A stretch of DNA of 64,000 nt from Aquabacter spiritensis (lineage in GTDB: Bacteria > Pseudomonadota > Alphaproteobacteria > Rhizobiales > Xanthobacteraceae), in the NCBI RefSeq assembly GCF_004346185.1, contig NZ_SMAI01000020.1:21460-85459 (forward strand), in the 5' to 3' direction. The notes beneath the pieces are model-generated. The model had not been told where the DNA came from, ran no database searches, and was given only the letters and a program-made list of their open reading frames with translations. Both the position numbers and the translations under genes were made by a program. Within the stretch, counting starts at the first letter, position 1. Each line of letters begins with the position of its first letter. This document shows, one piece after another, positions 48,201-56,002 of the stretch.

Positions 48201-48813
48201 CCACGACCTCGATATCCGCGGGGCCGGCAATCTTCTCGGCGACGAGCAGTCCGGCCACATCAAGGAGGTCGGCTACGAGCTCTATCAGGAGATGCTGCAG
48301 GAGGCGATCGCTCACCTCAAAGCGGGGATCACGGAAATCGCCGCCGACAAATGGTCGCCGAACATCACCATCGGCATGCCGGTCCTGATCCCGGAGGACT
48401 ATGTCGCGGACCTGCATGTCCGGCTGGCTCTATACCGGCGCCTCGCCGACATCGAGGACGACGCCGCGCTGGATTCCTTCGGCGCCGAAATCGTCGACCG
48501 GTTCGGGCCGGCACCCGAAGAGGTCGAGCACCTTCTGCGCCTCGCGCAGATCAAGGCCCTGGCACGCGCCGCCAATGTGGGGAAGGTCGATGCCGGGCCG
48601 AAAGGCGTGGTGCTGACCTTCCGCGACAACCAGTTCACAGACCCGGCGGGCCTCGTCGCGATGATCCATTCGGAAGGGCCGCAGGCCAAGGTCCGGCCGG
48701 ATTTCAAGGTCGTCTTCCTGCGCGAGTGGCCGAACGCGGAAGCGCGCTTGAGGGGCACCCTGGCCGTCCTGAAGCGGCTGGCGAAGCTCGCGGAGAAGCG
48801 CAAGCTCGGCTGA
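45289..48813 (+). CDS. mfd: Transcription-repair coupling factor
   Basis: A protein of about 1174 residues that removes stalled RNA polymerase and recruits UvrA. Order of domains: UvrB-like module (residues about 20-340), RNA polymerase-interacting CarD-like domain near GDLVVHVDHGIGRFVGL, helicase motifs GDVGFGKTEVALRAAFA (Walker A), DEEQHFG (motif II), TATPIPRTLQLA, and STTIIESGLDVPNANTLIV with QLYQLRGRVGR, and the C-terminal TRCF domain. GTG 45289 (with GGA nearby) is favoured; GTG 45253 is in frame without a ribosome-binding site. Confidence 0.96.
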   Translation: MKRPRLLADDIRPGHALTLSRVPDGMEGLVVGDLARTLAARATAPWPSLAVICRDGQRMAALQRGLAFFAPEIEVHTFPSWDCLPYDRASPNGAIVAQRMTTLARLARVKGGAAAVVLTTINAMVQRVPAKALVQVQSLSAAPGNAIALDGVAEWAERNGYLRTPTVRDTGEYAVRGGLVDLFPPGLPQPVRLDFFGDTLESIRSFDPETQRSSGQMRALDLVPMAEFQLTSETMRRFRMAYLAEFGADTKGDTLYEAVSEGRRHAGMEHWLPLFHEGLGTLFDYLEGTPLVVDPLTGDAAGERIAQIQDYFDARREALAIAGQHSGAGAVYKPLPPHRLYMTTEEWRARLAEAALVRVSPFALPEGADGKMVDLGGVQGRSFAAERADPDGNVFDSAVAHVRALQKSKKVILAAWSEGSRERLGTVLADHGLKDTTTIARFSLLDALSKPQAALAVYGLESGFETNDFAIIGEQDILGDRLVRPKRKARRPQDVISELTTLTAGDLVVHVDHGIGRFVGLKAIEAMGAPHDCLEIHYSGGDKLFLPVENLELLTRYGSEETEAQLDRLGGTAWQSRKARMKKRIREMAAELIKIAAGRQLSEAPRFTPPVGAYDEFRARFPYEETDDQEAAIAAVLDDLASGRPMDRLVCGDVGFGKTEVALRAAFAVALSGQQVAVVVPTTLLARQHFRTFSERFKGLPVNVAQASRMVTGKDLAAMKAGLQDGTVDIVVGTHALLGKAIHFKDLGLVIVDEEQHFGVAHKERLKALRAEVHVLTLTATPIPRTLQLAMTGVRELSLIATPPVDRLAVRTFISPFDPLTVREALLRERYRGGQSFYVVPRIEDLAEVRDFLEKQVPEVKVAVAHGQMAATTLEDIMAAFYDGQYDVLLSTTIIESGLDVPNANTLIVHRADMFGLAQLYQLRGRVGRAKARAYALFTVPAAKPITAQAERRLKVLQSLETLGAGFQLASHDLDIRGAGNLLGDEQSGHIKEVGYELYQEMLQEAIAHLKAGITEIAADKWSPNITIGMPVLIPEDYVADLHVRLALYRRLADIEDDAALDSFGAEIVDRFGPAPEEVEHLLRLAQIKALARAANVGKVDAGPKGVVLTFRDNQFTDPAGLVAMIHSEGPQAKVRPDFKVVFLREWPNAEARLRGTLAVLKRLAKLAEKRKLG

Positions 48814-48883
48814 TTTCATCCATTTGTGTGTACTTTTCCGACGTTTCGCGCATGCTGCCCGCAGATCGGGAGGAGGGGGCTTC

Positions 48884-49372
48884 ATGTTCGATCCAACGAC
48901 GCTGGTGGGATTCCACACGTGGCTCAGTCTGTTTGCCATCGTGTTTGGCGCTTTGGGTGTTGCAGCGGCCTTGAGCGGGAACGGCGCATCAATCTGGGTG
49001 CCGCCGTTTCTGGCGACCGCAATTCTCACCAGCGCCACCGGATATCTGCTTCCCGCGCCGGGCGTCCTGCCATCGCATGTGGTCGGTGCCATCGCATTGA
49101 TCGTCCTCGCGATTTTGCTTTACGCCCGGTTCGTTAAGCTCTTGAAAGGGTTTTGGGGCGGGGTTGATGCGGTGTGCATGGTTTCGAGCTTGTATTTTCT
49201 CGTGTTTGTTGCTGTGGCACAGGCGTTTCTGAAGATTCCGGCTCTTGCGCGGGCGGCGCCTACTGGAACTGAAGCGCCGTTTGCAGGGGCACAAATCTGT
49301 GTTCTTTTGGGATTTATTTATCTTGGATGGATTGCGGTGCGGAATAAACACAGGCCTGCCCACGCGGGTTGA
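48884..49372 (+). CDS. Conserved membrane protein of unknown function
   Basis: A 162-residue protein starting MFDPTTLVGFHTWLSLFAIVFG with four or five transmembrane helices. A conserved-looking loop TGYLLPAPGVLPSHVVG and the segment LVFVAVAQAFLKIPAL are visible, and the pattern is one I associate with widely distributed proteobacterial membrane proteins without a function. Start ATG 48884 follows GGGAGGAGGGGG. The 3' third is less GC-rich than flanking genes. It has no linked partner. Confidence 0.72.
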   Translation: MFDPTTLVGFHTWLSLFAIVFGALGVAAALSGNGASIWVPPFLATAILTSATGYLLPAPGVLPSHVVGAIALIVLAILLYARFVKLLKGFWGGVDAVCMVSSLYFLVFVAVAQAFLKIPALARAAPTGTEAPFAGAQICVLLGFIYLGWIAVRNKHRPAHAG

Positions 49373-49491
49373 GGCGCTGCGGCGGTCGCACCAAAATTAC
49401 GTCGCCCGCATGTCGGTATCAGGGTGACGCCATCCAAATTCGGGGGGATGCGGTCGGGTCCGTGTGCCGCGCATCCTAGAAAGTCGGTCCG

Positions 49492-51027
49492 ATGTTCCAA
49501 TCAGCGAAACGCGCCGAGACGAAGCTGATCGCCGCCTTCGGCGCCGTGATCTGCTTTTTCTTCGTGCTGTTCTGCCTGGTCGATTACCGAGACTCCCGCC
49601 ACGACGCCCTCACGGGCGTTCGCAGCCAAAGTCACGGAATTGTGTCATGGGTCGAACGCAATCTGGAAATCACCCAGCAGACCGTCCGTGCGGTCGCCGA
49701 AGAGGCGCGGTCGGATTGCCGGGAGGGTCGGATTTCGACTCTTGTCGGCCAATTGCTGCGCACCGTCTCCGTCGACGGCATCGAGGTGCGGGACGGAGTG
49801 CGGACGGTCTGCACATGGAAGCCGCCGGTTGAAGGGCCGACAGCGGCCAAATCCTGCCCCGCCTCCAAATCGGAAGGGGCTGTGATTCCGGTCAAGGCCC
49901 AATTGTCGAACGGGATGACGGCGATCGCCTATGTCGATGTGATGTGCCTGCTGACGCCGTTCGTGCTCTCGCTGGGGGATGCGCGGCTGGAAGCACTCAT
50001 CGCGGCCGGTCTGAAAGACGTGGGCGCGGTGACGGATGGCACCATCGCGTTTCCGGCCCAACAGTGGTGGAATCCGCAGGCCCACGTGGTGCAGGCCTCA
50101 GAAGCCTGGCCGCTCGCGATCGGGGTCTCCGTGCCGGAACATGTTCTGGCGCGGATCTGGGCCAAGCGTGTGCCGCTCCATGTCGCCCTCTTCATGGCCC
50201 TCGGGGGCGCGTTCTGGCTCGGTCCGGTGAGCATGATGCGCCGCCGGTTCTCGATCGACGGCCAGGTGCGCAGCGCCCTCAAGCGCGGGGAATTCCGGCT
50301 GCTCTATCTCCCCACGGTCGAAGTCGAAACCGGGACCTGGGTGGGCGTCGAGGCGCTCCTGCGGTGGCACCACGGCCAGCTCGGCCTGTTGCAGCCCTCG
50401 GCCTTCATTCCCTGGATCGAAAAGAGCCCGCTGATCCACGACACCACATCCTGGGTGATGACCCGCGCGGCGGCGGACCTCGCGCAGCTGCGCGCGCTCG
50501 ACGATACGCTTTATGTCGGGATCAACGTGCCCCCGAGCCAGCTCGGTGACAGCCGGCTGGCGGATGCCGCGATTTCCGCCTTCGGCGGGGCGCCCAATGC
50601 GCTCGCTCGCGTGATGTTCGAGCTGACGGAGCGCGAGGTGGTCGATTATGGGCTGCCGGTGGTGCAAGAGGTCGTCAAGCGCCTGCGCGCGCACGGCGCC
50701 CTGTTCGCGCTGGACGATTTCGGCGTCGGTTTCTCCAATCTCAATTGCCTCGACAATATCCGGGTCGACGTCATCAAGGTCGACAAGTCCTTCACCCAGC
50801 AGTTCGACCGGCACGGCTACGAGCCGCACGTCATCGATGTCATCGTCCGCCTCGCGCAGGAACTCGGCATGACGGTGATTGCGGAGGGGGTCGAAACGGA
50901 AGGGCAGCGCGAACATTTGCGTCGCCTCGGCATCCGCCTCGCCCAGGGTTTTCTGTTCTGCCGGCCCCTGGAGCTGGAAAAGGTGCTGGCGCACCTGGAC
51001 CGCCGGAGCCCGGTCGGCGCCGGGTAG
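49492..51027 (+). CDS. c-di-GMP phosphodiesterase (EAL) with periplasmic CSS-like sensor
   Basis: A 511-residue protein: TM1 (about 13-32), a periplasmic domain of about 190 residues with several cysteines, TM2 (about 225-245), then an EAL domain (about 260-500). Catalytic residues are in place: EAL at 287-289 in VEALLRW, NVPPSQL, ELTERE, LDDFGVGFSN, VDVIKVDKSF, AEGVET and the final QGFLFCRP. The periplasmic region has the layout of CSS-motif domains, but the motif reads CTW rather than CSS. CSS domains sense redox state through Dsb oxidation. It would hydrolyse c-di-GMP, opposing the GGDEF protein at 8.7 kb. Confidence 0.88.
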   Translation: MFQSAKRAETKLIAAFGAVICFFFVLFCLVDYRDSRHDALTGVRSQSHGIVSWVERNLEITQQTVRAVAEEARSDCREGRISTLVGQLLRTVSVDGIEVRDGVRTVCTWKPPVEGPTAAKSCPASKSEGAVIPVKAQLSNGMTAIAYVDVMCLLTPFVLSLGDARLEALIAAGLKDVGAVTDGTIAFPAQQWWNPQAHVVQASEAWPLAIGVSVPEHVLARIWAKRVPLHVALFMALGGAFWLGPVSMMRRRFSIDGQVRSALKRGEFRLLYLPTVEVETGTWVGVEALLRWHHGQLGLLQPSAFIPWIEKSPLIHDTTSWVMTRAAADLAQLRALDDTLYVGINVPPSQLGDSRLADAAISAFGGAPNALARVMFELTEREVVDYGLPVVQEVVKRLRAHGALFALDDFGVGFSNLNCLDNIRVDVIKVDKSFTQQFDRHGYEPHVIDVIVRLAQELGMTVIAEGVETEGQREHLRRLGIRLAQGFLFCRPLELEKVLAHLDRRSPVGAG

Positions 51028-51057
51028 GCAGGTCAGCGGGCCGCAGCCGGCTGTGCC

Positions 51058-52854
51058 TCAGTCTGGGATTCGCCACCAGGTCTCCGGCAAGGTTCCGTAG
51101 AGCGAAGGCGTCGTCGGCCGGGCGATCACGCGCCACCGGGCCAGCCATTGGCCGGGCGGATGAAACAAGGGGACGTCATAGGCCCCCGAGATCAGGACGC
51201 GGTCGAGCGCGCGCGCCGATTCCTCCAGATCGTCCTGATCCCGCACCCCGGACAGGCGGGCGATCAGCGCGTCGGCCGCGGGACTGCGCATGCCCATATA
51301 ATTGCGCGTCCCCGGCACCAGGGCGGAATCGGATCCGAAATAAAACGCCTGCTCGGTGCCCGGCGAGAGCGACTGCACCCAGGTGAAGGGCACCATGTCG
51401 AACGCATAGGTGCTGCGGCGGGCGTCGAACTGGACCGGATCGACCATGCGCACCTGTGCCGCGATTCCGGCGCGGGCGAGTTGGCTCGCAAAAGCAAGGC
51501 AGAGTCGCTCCTGCTCGCGCGTGGTCACCATGATTTCGAAGGCGAAGGCATCGCCCTGCGCGTTCACCAGCCGCCCCTCCTGCAGACGCCAGCCGGCGGC
51601 GGCCAACAGATCGAGCGCTGTCCTGAGGCTGCCGCGATCACGACCGGACCCGTCGCTCTTCGGCGGCGCATAGGTTCCCGCCATCACATCCGGCCGCACC
51701 TCCGCTGCGAACGGCGCGAGGAGCGCGCGCTCGCGCGGCGAGGCCGGTCGGCCGAGCGCCGAGAGGTCGGATCCGTCGAAGAAGCCGCCCGTGCGCGCAT
51801 AGAGGCCATGAAAGAGATTTCGGTTGATCCAGTCGAAATCGAACAGAGTGCGGATCGCCCGGCGCACCCGGACATCGGCGAACAGCGGGCGCCGCGTGTT
51901 GAAGACCAGGGCGTAATGCGGTCTCGGTAGACGGGTCGGGATCGTCTCCCGGATCACGTCGCCGCTTCGGACCGCGGCGAAATCGTAGCCGGACTGCCAC
52001 CGCGCGGGATCGGTCTCGAACCGGGCATCGACCAGCCCGCGCTTGAACGCTTCGAATTCGGTCGTGGCGTCGCGATAATAGTCGAAACGCAGCTCGGCGA
52101 AATTATAGAGTCCGGCCATGGCCGGGACCGCCGCCCCCCAATAATCGGGATTGCGGACCAGCGTCACGCTCGCGCCCGCATCCACCGTGCGCACGACATA
52201 GGGACCCGAGCCCAGCAAAGGTGCCAGGCTGGTCGAATCAAACGTGGCGCGGTCGGTCGCATGGCGGGCCAAAACCGGCAGGAGGCCCATGATGAGCGGC
52301 ATTTCGCGGTCCGGCGCCGCGAACGTGAAGCGCACGGTGAGCGGGCCCGTCGCTTCGGCGCGCGCCACCTTGCCGTAATAAAGTCGGTGGTTCGGCCGCC
52401 CTTTCTCGCGCAGCAGATCCCAGGAAAACAGCACGTCCTGCGCGGTGACGGCGGTGCCGTCGGAGAACCGGGCGCGGGGATCGAGCCGGAATTCGACATA
52501 GGAGCGGTCGGGATCCGTCTCGACGGTGCGGGCGAGCAGACCATACAGAGTAAACGGCTCGTCATAGCTGCGCACCATCAGGCTTTCGATCAGGGTGCCG
52601 CGGACGAAGCCGGTCGCCGAACCCTTGATGATAAAGGGATTTAGGCTGTCGAACGTGCCGGTGAGGGAAAGCGTCAGCCGTCCGCCCTTGAGCGCAGCCG
52701 GATCGACATACGGAAAATGCGTGAAGGTGTCGGGGAGGGCGGGCTGGCCGTGCATCGCAATCGCGTGCCGCGGCGTGTCTGCACGTCCTGTCGCCGCCGA
52801 GCCAAGAAGGACGGCGCAGATCAGCCCCGCATACCCCGTTCGACCCCAGATCAT
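51058..52854 (-). CDS. Family 5 extracellular solute-binding protein (YejA-like)
   Basis: A 598-residue periplasmic oligopeptide/nickel-type binding protein with a signal peptide (about residues 1-25, ending GRADTP). Segments GGRLTLSLTGTFDSLNPFIIKG, PYVVRTVDAG, and DYYRDATTEFEAFKRGLVDARFETDPARW are typical of the YejA/microcin C group. The transport permeases and ATPase (YejB, YejE, YejF) that normally accompany it are not beside it, so its partner system lies elsewhere or it acts as an orphan. Convergent with the EAL gene. Confidence 0.87.
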   Translation of the reverse strand: MIWGRTGYAGLICAVLLGSAATGRADTPRHAIAMHGQPALPDTFTHFPYVDPAALKGGRLTLSLTGTFDSLNPFIIKGSATGFVRGTLIESLMVRSYDEPFTLYGLLARTVETDPDRSYVEFRLDPRARFSDGTAVTAQDVLFSWDLLREKGRPNHRLYYGKVARAEATGPLTVRFTFAAPDREMPLIMGLLPVLARHATDRATFDSTSLAPLLGSGPYVVRTVDAGASVTLVRNPDYWGAAVPAMAGLYNFAELRFDYYRDATTEFEAFKRGLVDARFETDPARWQSGYDFAAVRSGDVIRETIPTRLPRPHYALVFNTRRPLFADVRVRRAIRTLFDFDWINRNLFHGLYARTGGFFDGSDLSALGRPASPRERALLAPFAAEVRPDVMAGTYAPPKSDGSGRDRGSLRTALDLLAAAGWRLQEGRLVNAQGDAFAFEIMVTTREQERLCLAFASQLARAGIAAQVRMVDPVQFDARRSTYAFDMVPFTWVQSLSPGTEQAFYFGSDSALVPGTRNYMGMRSPAADALIARLSGVRDQDDLEESARALDRVLISGAYDVPLFHPPGQWLARWRVIARPTTPSLYGTLPETWWRIPD

Positions 52855-53051
52855 CGCTTCTCCGCACCGCAGCGGTCACGCTGTCGCGCCCAAGCCGCAT
52901 TTGCCGTCAATGTATCACGTCGGCGAAGGGGGGCTGGCGTCACCTTATCGCCTCATTTGACACAGAGAGAGCCAGCGTTAAGAGGGGACCGGGCTCGCCG
53001 TCGCGTCTTCCTGCCGGGCCTGGCATATCGCATCACGGGGATAGTTCCGGA

Positions 53052-53828
53052 ATGACACACGCCACTCCTTTGCGCCGCGCCGGCAGCGTGACCGCCGTCC
53101 TTCTCGCGCTCGGTTTCGCCGCCCCTGCCTTGGCGCAGGCGCAAGGCCAGGCAAAGCCGCCCGCCAAGCCGGCCCCGGCCGCTCCGGCGGCTCAAGCCGC
53201 CCCCGCCGCGCAGCAGCAGGCGCAGGGTGCCCCGCCGTCTGTGGCGGTTCCGGGAATCCACACGCCCTGGACCAAAGTCTGCGGAACGGACCAGGCCGCC
53301 GGCAAGCAGATTTGCATGACGACGATCGACTTCACCGCCGAGACCGGCCAGCCGCTTGCTTCGGCCGGCATCCGCGAGATGAAGGACGATCCGAACAAGA
53401 AGTTCATCGTCTCGGTGCCGATCGGCATGCTGGTCCAGCCCGGCACCCGCGTCATTCTCGACCAGCAGCCGCCGCTTTCGCTGAAATATGAGATCTGCTT
53501 CCCGAACGGCTGCTTCGCCAGCCTCGACGTGAACGCCGATTTCGTAACCAAGCTCAAGAAGGTGCAGACCATCACCATCCAGGCGCTGCAGATGGGCGGA
53601 CGTACGCTCAATTTCCAGCTGCCGGCGAAGGATTTCGCCAAGGCCTATGACGGCGCGCCGTCCGACCCGAACGTGGTCGCGGCCGAGCGTCAGAAGCTCG
53701 CCGAGGAATTGCAGAAGCTGGCGCAGAAGAAGATGGAAGAGCAGGGCGCCGCTGCCGGTCAGCCCGCCGCCGGTGCGACCCCCGCGGCGGCACCGGCCGC
53801 TCCCGCTCGGCCCGCTCCGGCCCGCTGA
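53052..53828 (+). CDS. Invasion associated locus B (IalB) family protein
   Basis: A 258-residue exported protein. The signal peptide ends ALAQAQ near residue 30, and a long Ala/Pro/Gln-rich linker follows to about 70. The IalB domain shows WTKVCG...KQICMT, EICFPNGCFASLDVN, with four cysteines that probably form disulfides. The tail is another Ala/Pro-rich low-complexity stretch. IalB was described in Bartonella invasion, but the family is universal in non-pathogenic Rhizobiales, where its role is unclear. GTG/ATG choice: ATG 53052 is used, with GTTCCGGA upstream. Confidence 0.88.
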   Translation: MTHATPLRRAGSVTAVLLALGFAAPALAQAQGQAKPPAKPAPAAPAAQAAPAAQQQAQGAPPSVAVPGIHTPWTKVCGTDQAAGKQICMTTIDFTAETGQPLASAGIREMKDDPNKKFIVSVPIGMLVQPGTRVILDQQPPLSLKYEICFPNGCFASLDVNADFVTKLKKVQTITIQALQMGGRTLNFQLPAKDFAKAYDGAPSDPNVVAAERQKLAEELQKLAQKKMEEQGAAAGQPAAGATPAAAPAAPARPAPAR

Positions 53829-53875
53829 GGGATTGGGGTTCACGGTGAGCGCCACGGCATGTGGCCGCATGACGG

Positions 53876-53905
53876 ACGGGCGGGCCTTGCGGCACCGCCC
53901 GTTTT
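53876..53905. terminator. Hairpin between two convergent genes, probable bidirectional terminator
   Basis: An 11-bp stem with one bulged A: ACGGGCGG (53876-53883) with CCGCCCGT (53895-53902), extended by GCC/GGC around the loop TTGC, then TTTT. It sits between the convergent ialB-like and FAH-family genes. The T run is on the + side; the minus side has only a short A-rich lead. Confidence 0.75.
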
Positions 53906-53923
53906 CATTTCCGGACGCCGGTC

Positions 53924-54772
53924 CTACAGCTTGAACGGCACGACCGTCTGGGTCTGCACGCCCAGCCCCTCGATGCCGACGCGCATGACGTCTCCGGCCT
54001 TCAGATAGCGCGGTGGTTTCATGCCGAGGCCGACACCCGGCGGCGTGCCGGTGGTGATCAGGTCGCCCGGATCGAGCACCATGAACTGGCTGATATAGGA
54101 GACCAGATGGGCGACCCCGAAGATCATGGTCTTGGTCGATCCGTTCTGGACCTTCTCGCCATTCACTTCGAGCCACATGGCGAGGTTGGAGGTATCGGGC
54201 ATTTCGTCGGCGGTCAGGAGATAGGGGCCGATCGGGCCAAAGGTCTCATTGCCCTTGCCCTTGGTCCATTGTCCGCCGCGCTCGATCTGGAAATTGCGTT
54301 CCGAGACGTCGTTGCAGATCGCATAGCCGGCGACATGCTTCAGCGCGTCGGCCTCGTCGACATAGCGGGCGCGGGCGCCGATGACGATCAGCAGTTCGAC
54401 TTCCCAGTCGAGCTTGGTCGAGCCGCGGGGAATCATCACGTCGTCGTTCGGCCCCACCACGCAATTCGGCGCCTTGTTGAACAGGACCGGCTCCGAGGGG
54501 ATGGGATTGTTGGTTTCGGCGGCATGGTCCGCGAAATTGAGGCCGACGGCGACGAAATTGCCGGGCCGTGCCACGCAGGCGCCGAGCCGCACCGATTCCG
54601 GCGCGGCGGGCAGGTCGGCCGGGTTCGCGGCGCGGATCCGCGCGAGGCCTTCGGGGGTGAGGACATCGCCGGCAATGTCGTGCACGATGCCCGATAGGTC
54701 CCGGATGACGCCGTCTGAATCGATTAGGCCCGGCTTTTCCTGGCCCTGGGCGCCGAAGCGGACCAGTTTCAT
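53924..54772 (-). CDS. Fumarylacetoacetate hydrolase family protein
   Basis: A 282-residue FAH-superfamily enzyme. Segments are VRFGAQGQEKPGLIDSDG, VGLNFADHAAETNNPIPSEPVLFNKAPN, STKLDWEVELLIVIG (metal-binding acidic residues), AICNDVSERNFQ and TTGTPPGVGLGMKPP. Members hydrolyse or decarboxylate beta-diketo or oxo-acid substrates (acylpyruvases, oxaloacetate decarboxylases, ureidoglycolate lyase-like); this one cannot be placed. The start at 54772 is supported by GGGAG eight bases upstream. Confidence 0.87.
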   Translation of the reverse strand: MKLVRFGAQGQEKPGLIDSDGVIRDLSGIVHDIAGDVLTPEGLARIRAANPADLPAAPESVRLGACVARPGNFVAVGLNFADHAAETNNPIPSEPVLFNKAPNCVVGPNDDVMIPRGSTKLDWEVELLIVIGARARYVDEADALKHVAGYAICNDVSERNFQIERGGQWTKGKGNETFGPIGPYLLTADEMPDTSNLAMWLEVNGEKVQNGSTKTMIFGVAHLVSYISQFMVLDPGDLITTGTPPGVGLGMKPPRYLKAGDVMRVGIEGLGVQTQTVVPFKL

Positions 54773-55195
54773 TGGACAACTCCCTGATATGTGCTGAGCA
54801 GCAGGCACGAGCGGCCCGCCTGGCGGCAGGCTCGCGCGGCGCAGCGCTTTGGTCAATGGCACACCAGGCGCCGCGCATCCCCTCGCCGGCGCATGTCGGC
54901 GATTCGCATTTGGCGTTTATTCCGGGGCTAAGGTAGGCTCGGCTCACCTGCCGCGCTTCCACATCGTTGTCGCGGCGAACAATTGGGCGGCGCTGCGCAG
55001 CCTAAAGGACAAGTCGCAATCGCAAAGACTTGAAGCGATTCGTGCTACTTTCGTGGCAGACGCCGACGACTAGCAACATTTGGACCAGAGCGCGGGAGAA
55101 CGATCACTTCGCGCCTGCGTCATAAAAGGGATACACGACTCCGGCTAATTCCGCCAGAATGTTCCCGGAAAGCATGCTTCGCACGAGGGACGGAC
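54773..55195. other. Gene-free region upstream of the PlcP-like gene
   Basis: No gene is supported in these 423 bases; an open frame (54849-55073) has no ribosome-binding site or homology pattern I recognise. GTCATAAAAGGG around 55118-55130 resembles half a Pho box (TGTCAT), but I could not find the second half at the proper distance. Promoters of both flanking genes should lie here. Confidence 0.4.
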
Positions 55196-56002
55196 GTGAC
55201 CGACATTCCCGAAACCCGCCGGTTCCGCGCCTTGTTCATCTCGGACGTGCATCTCGGTACGAAGGGCTGCCAAGCCGAGCTGCTCCTCGACTTTCTGAAG
55301 TACCACGAATCCGACACGCTCTATCTGGTCGGCGACATCGTCGACGGATGGCGGCTGCGCAGTTCGTGGTATTGGCCCCAGCAGCACAATGACGTGGTCC
55401 AGAAGCTGCTCCGCAAGGGGCGCAAGGGCACCCGGATGGTTTATCTGCCCGGCAACCACGACGAGTTCCTGCGCGACTATTACGGCACCCATTTCGGCGG
55501 CATCGAAGTGGTCGAGACGGCCATCCATGAGGCGGCGGACGGCAAGAAATACCTCGTCATCCACGGCGACGTGTTCGATCTCGTCGTGCGCCATGCCAAA
55601 TGGCTCGCCTTCCTCGGCGACGGCGCCTATACGCTGGCCCTCGGCATCAACACCTATGTGAATTTCGTCCGCCGCAAGCTCGGCTTGACCTATTGGTCGC
55701 TGAGCCAGTGGGCGAAATTGAAGGTGAAGAACGCGGTCAATTATATCGGCAAGTTCGAGGAGGCGGTCGCCGACGAGGCGAAGCGCCACAAGGTCGACGG
55801 CGTAATTTGTGGGCATATCCACCACGCAATGATTCACGACCAGTTCGGCGTGCGCTATATCAATTGCGGCGACTGGGTGGAGAGCTGCACGGCGGTGGCG
55901 GAGCATCACGACGGGCGCATGGAGATCATCTGCTGGACCCTGAGGCAGCCCAAACTGTCCACGGCCCCCCTCGATGTGGAGACCGCCCGCGCGGCTGCCT
56001 GA
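55196..56002 (+). CDS. Calcineurin-like phosphoesterase, PlcP-like (often named UDP-2,3-diacylglucosamine diphosphatase)
   Basis: A 268-residue metallophosphoesterase. Metal-site motifs are FISDVHLG, YLVGDIVDGW, LPGNHDEFLRDYYG, VIHGDVFD and ICGHIHH, in the usual order. The family is usually named after LpxH, but the Sinorhizobium and Agrobacterium homologues paired with a glycosyltransferase are phospholipase C-type enzymes (PlcP) that release diacylglycerol from phospholipid during phosphate starvation. Pairing with the downstream GT gene (one-base overlap) makes PlcP the favoured reading; an LpxH-like role is the alternative. Starts at GTG 55196. Confidence 0.85.
   Translation: MTDIPETRRFRALFISDVHLGTKGCQAELLLDFLKYHESDTLYLVGDIVDGWRLRSSWYWPQQHNDVVQKLLRKGRKGTRMVYLPGNHDEFLRDYYGTHFGGIEVVETAIHEAADGKKYLVIHGDVFDLVVRHAKWLAFLGDGAYTLALGINTYVNFVRRKLGLTYWSLSQWAKLKVKNAVNYIGKFEEAVADEAKRHKVDGVICGHIHHAMIHDQFGVRYINCGDWVESCTAVAEHHDGRMEIICWTLRQPKLSTAPLDVETARAAA

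Noticed and set aside
54849..55073. 74-codon open frame upstream of the PlcP-like gene
   Set aside because: No ribosome-binding site, no recognisable motif, and composition of non-coding DNA.
55100..55195. Pho box before the PlcP-like gene
   Set aside because: Only one loose TGTCAT-like half site is visible; no second half at the expected 11-base spacing.
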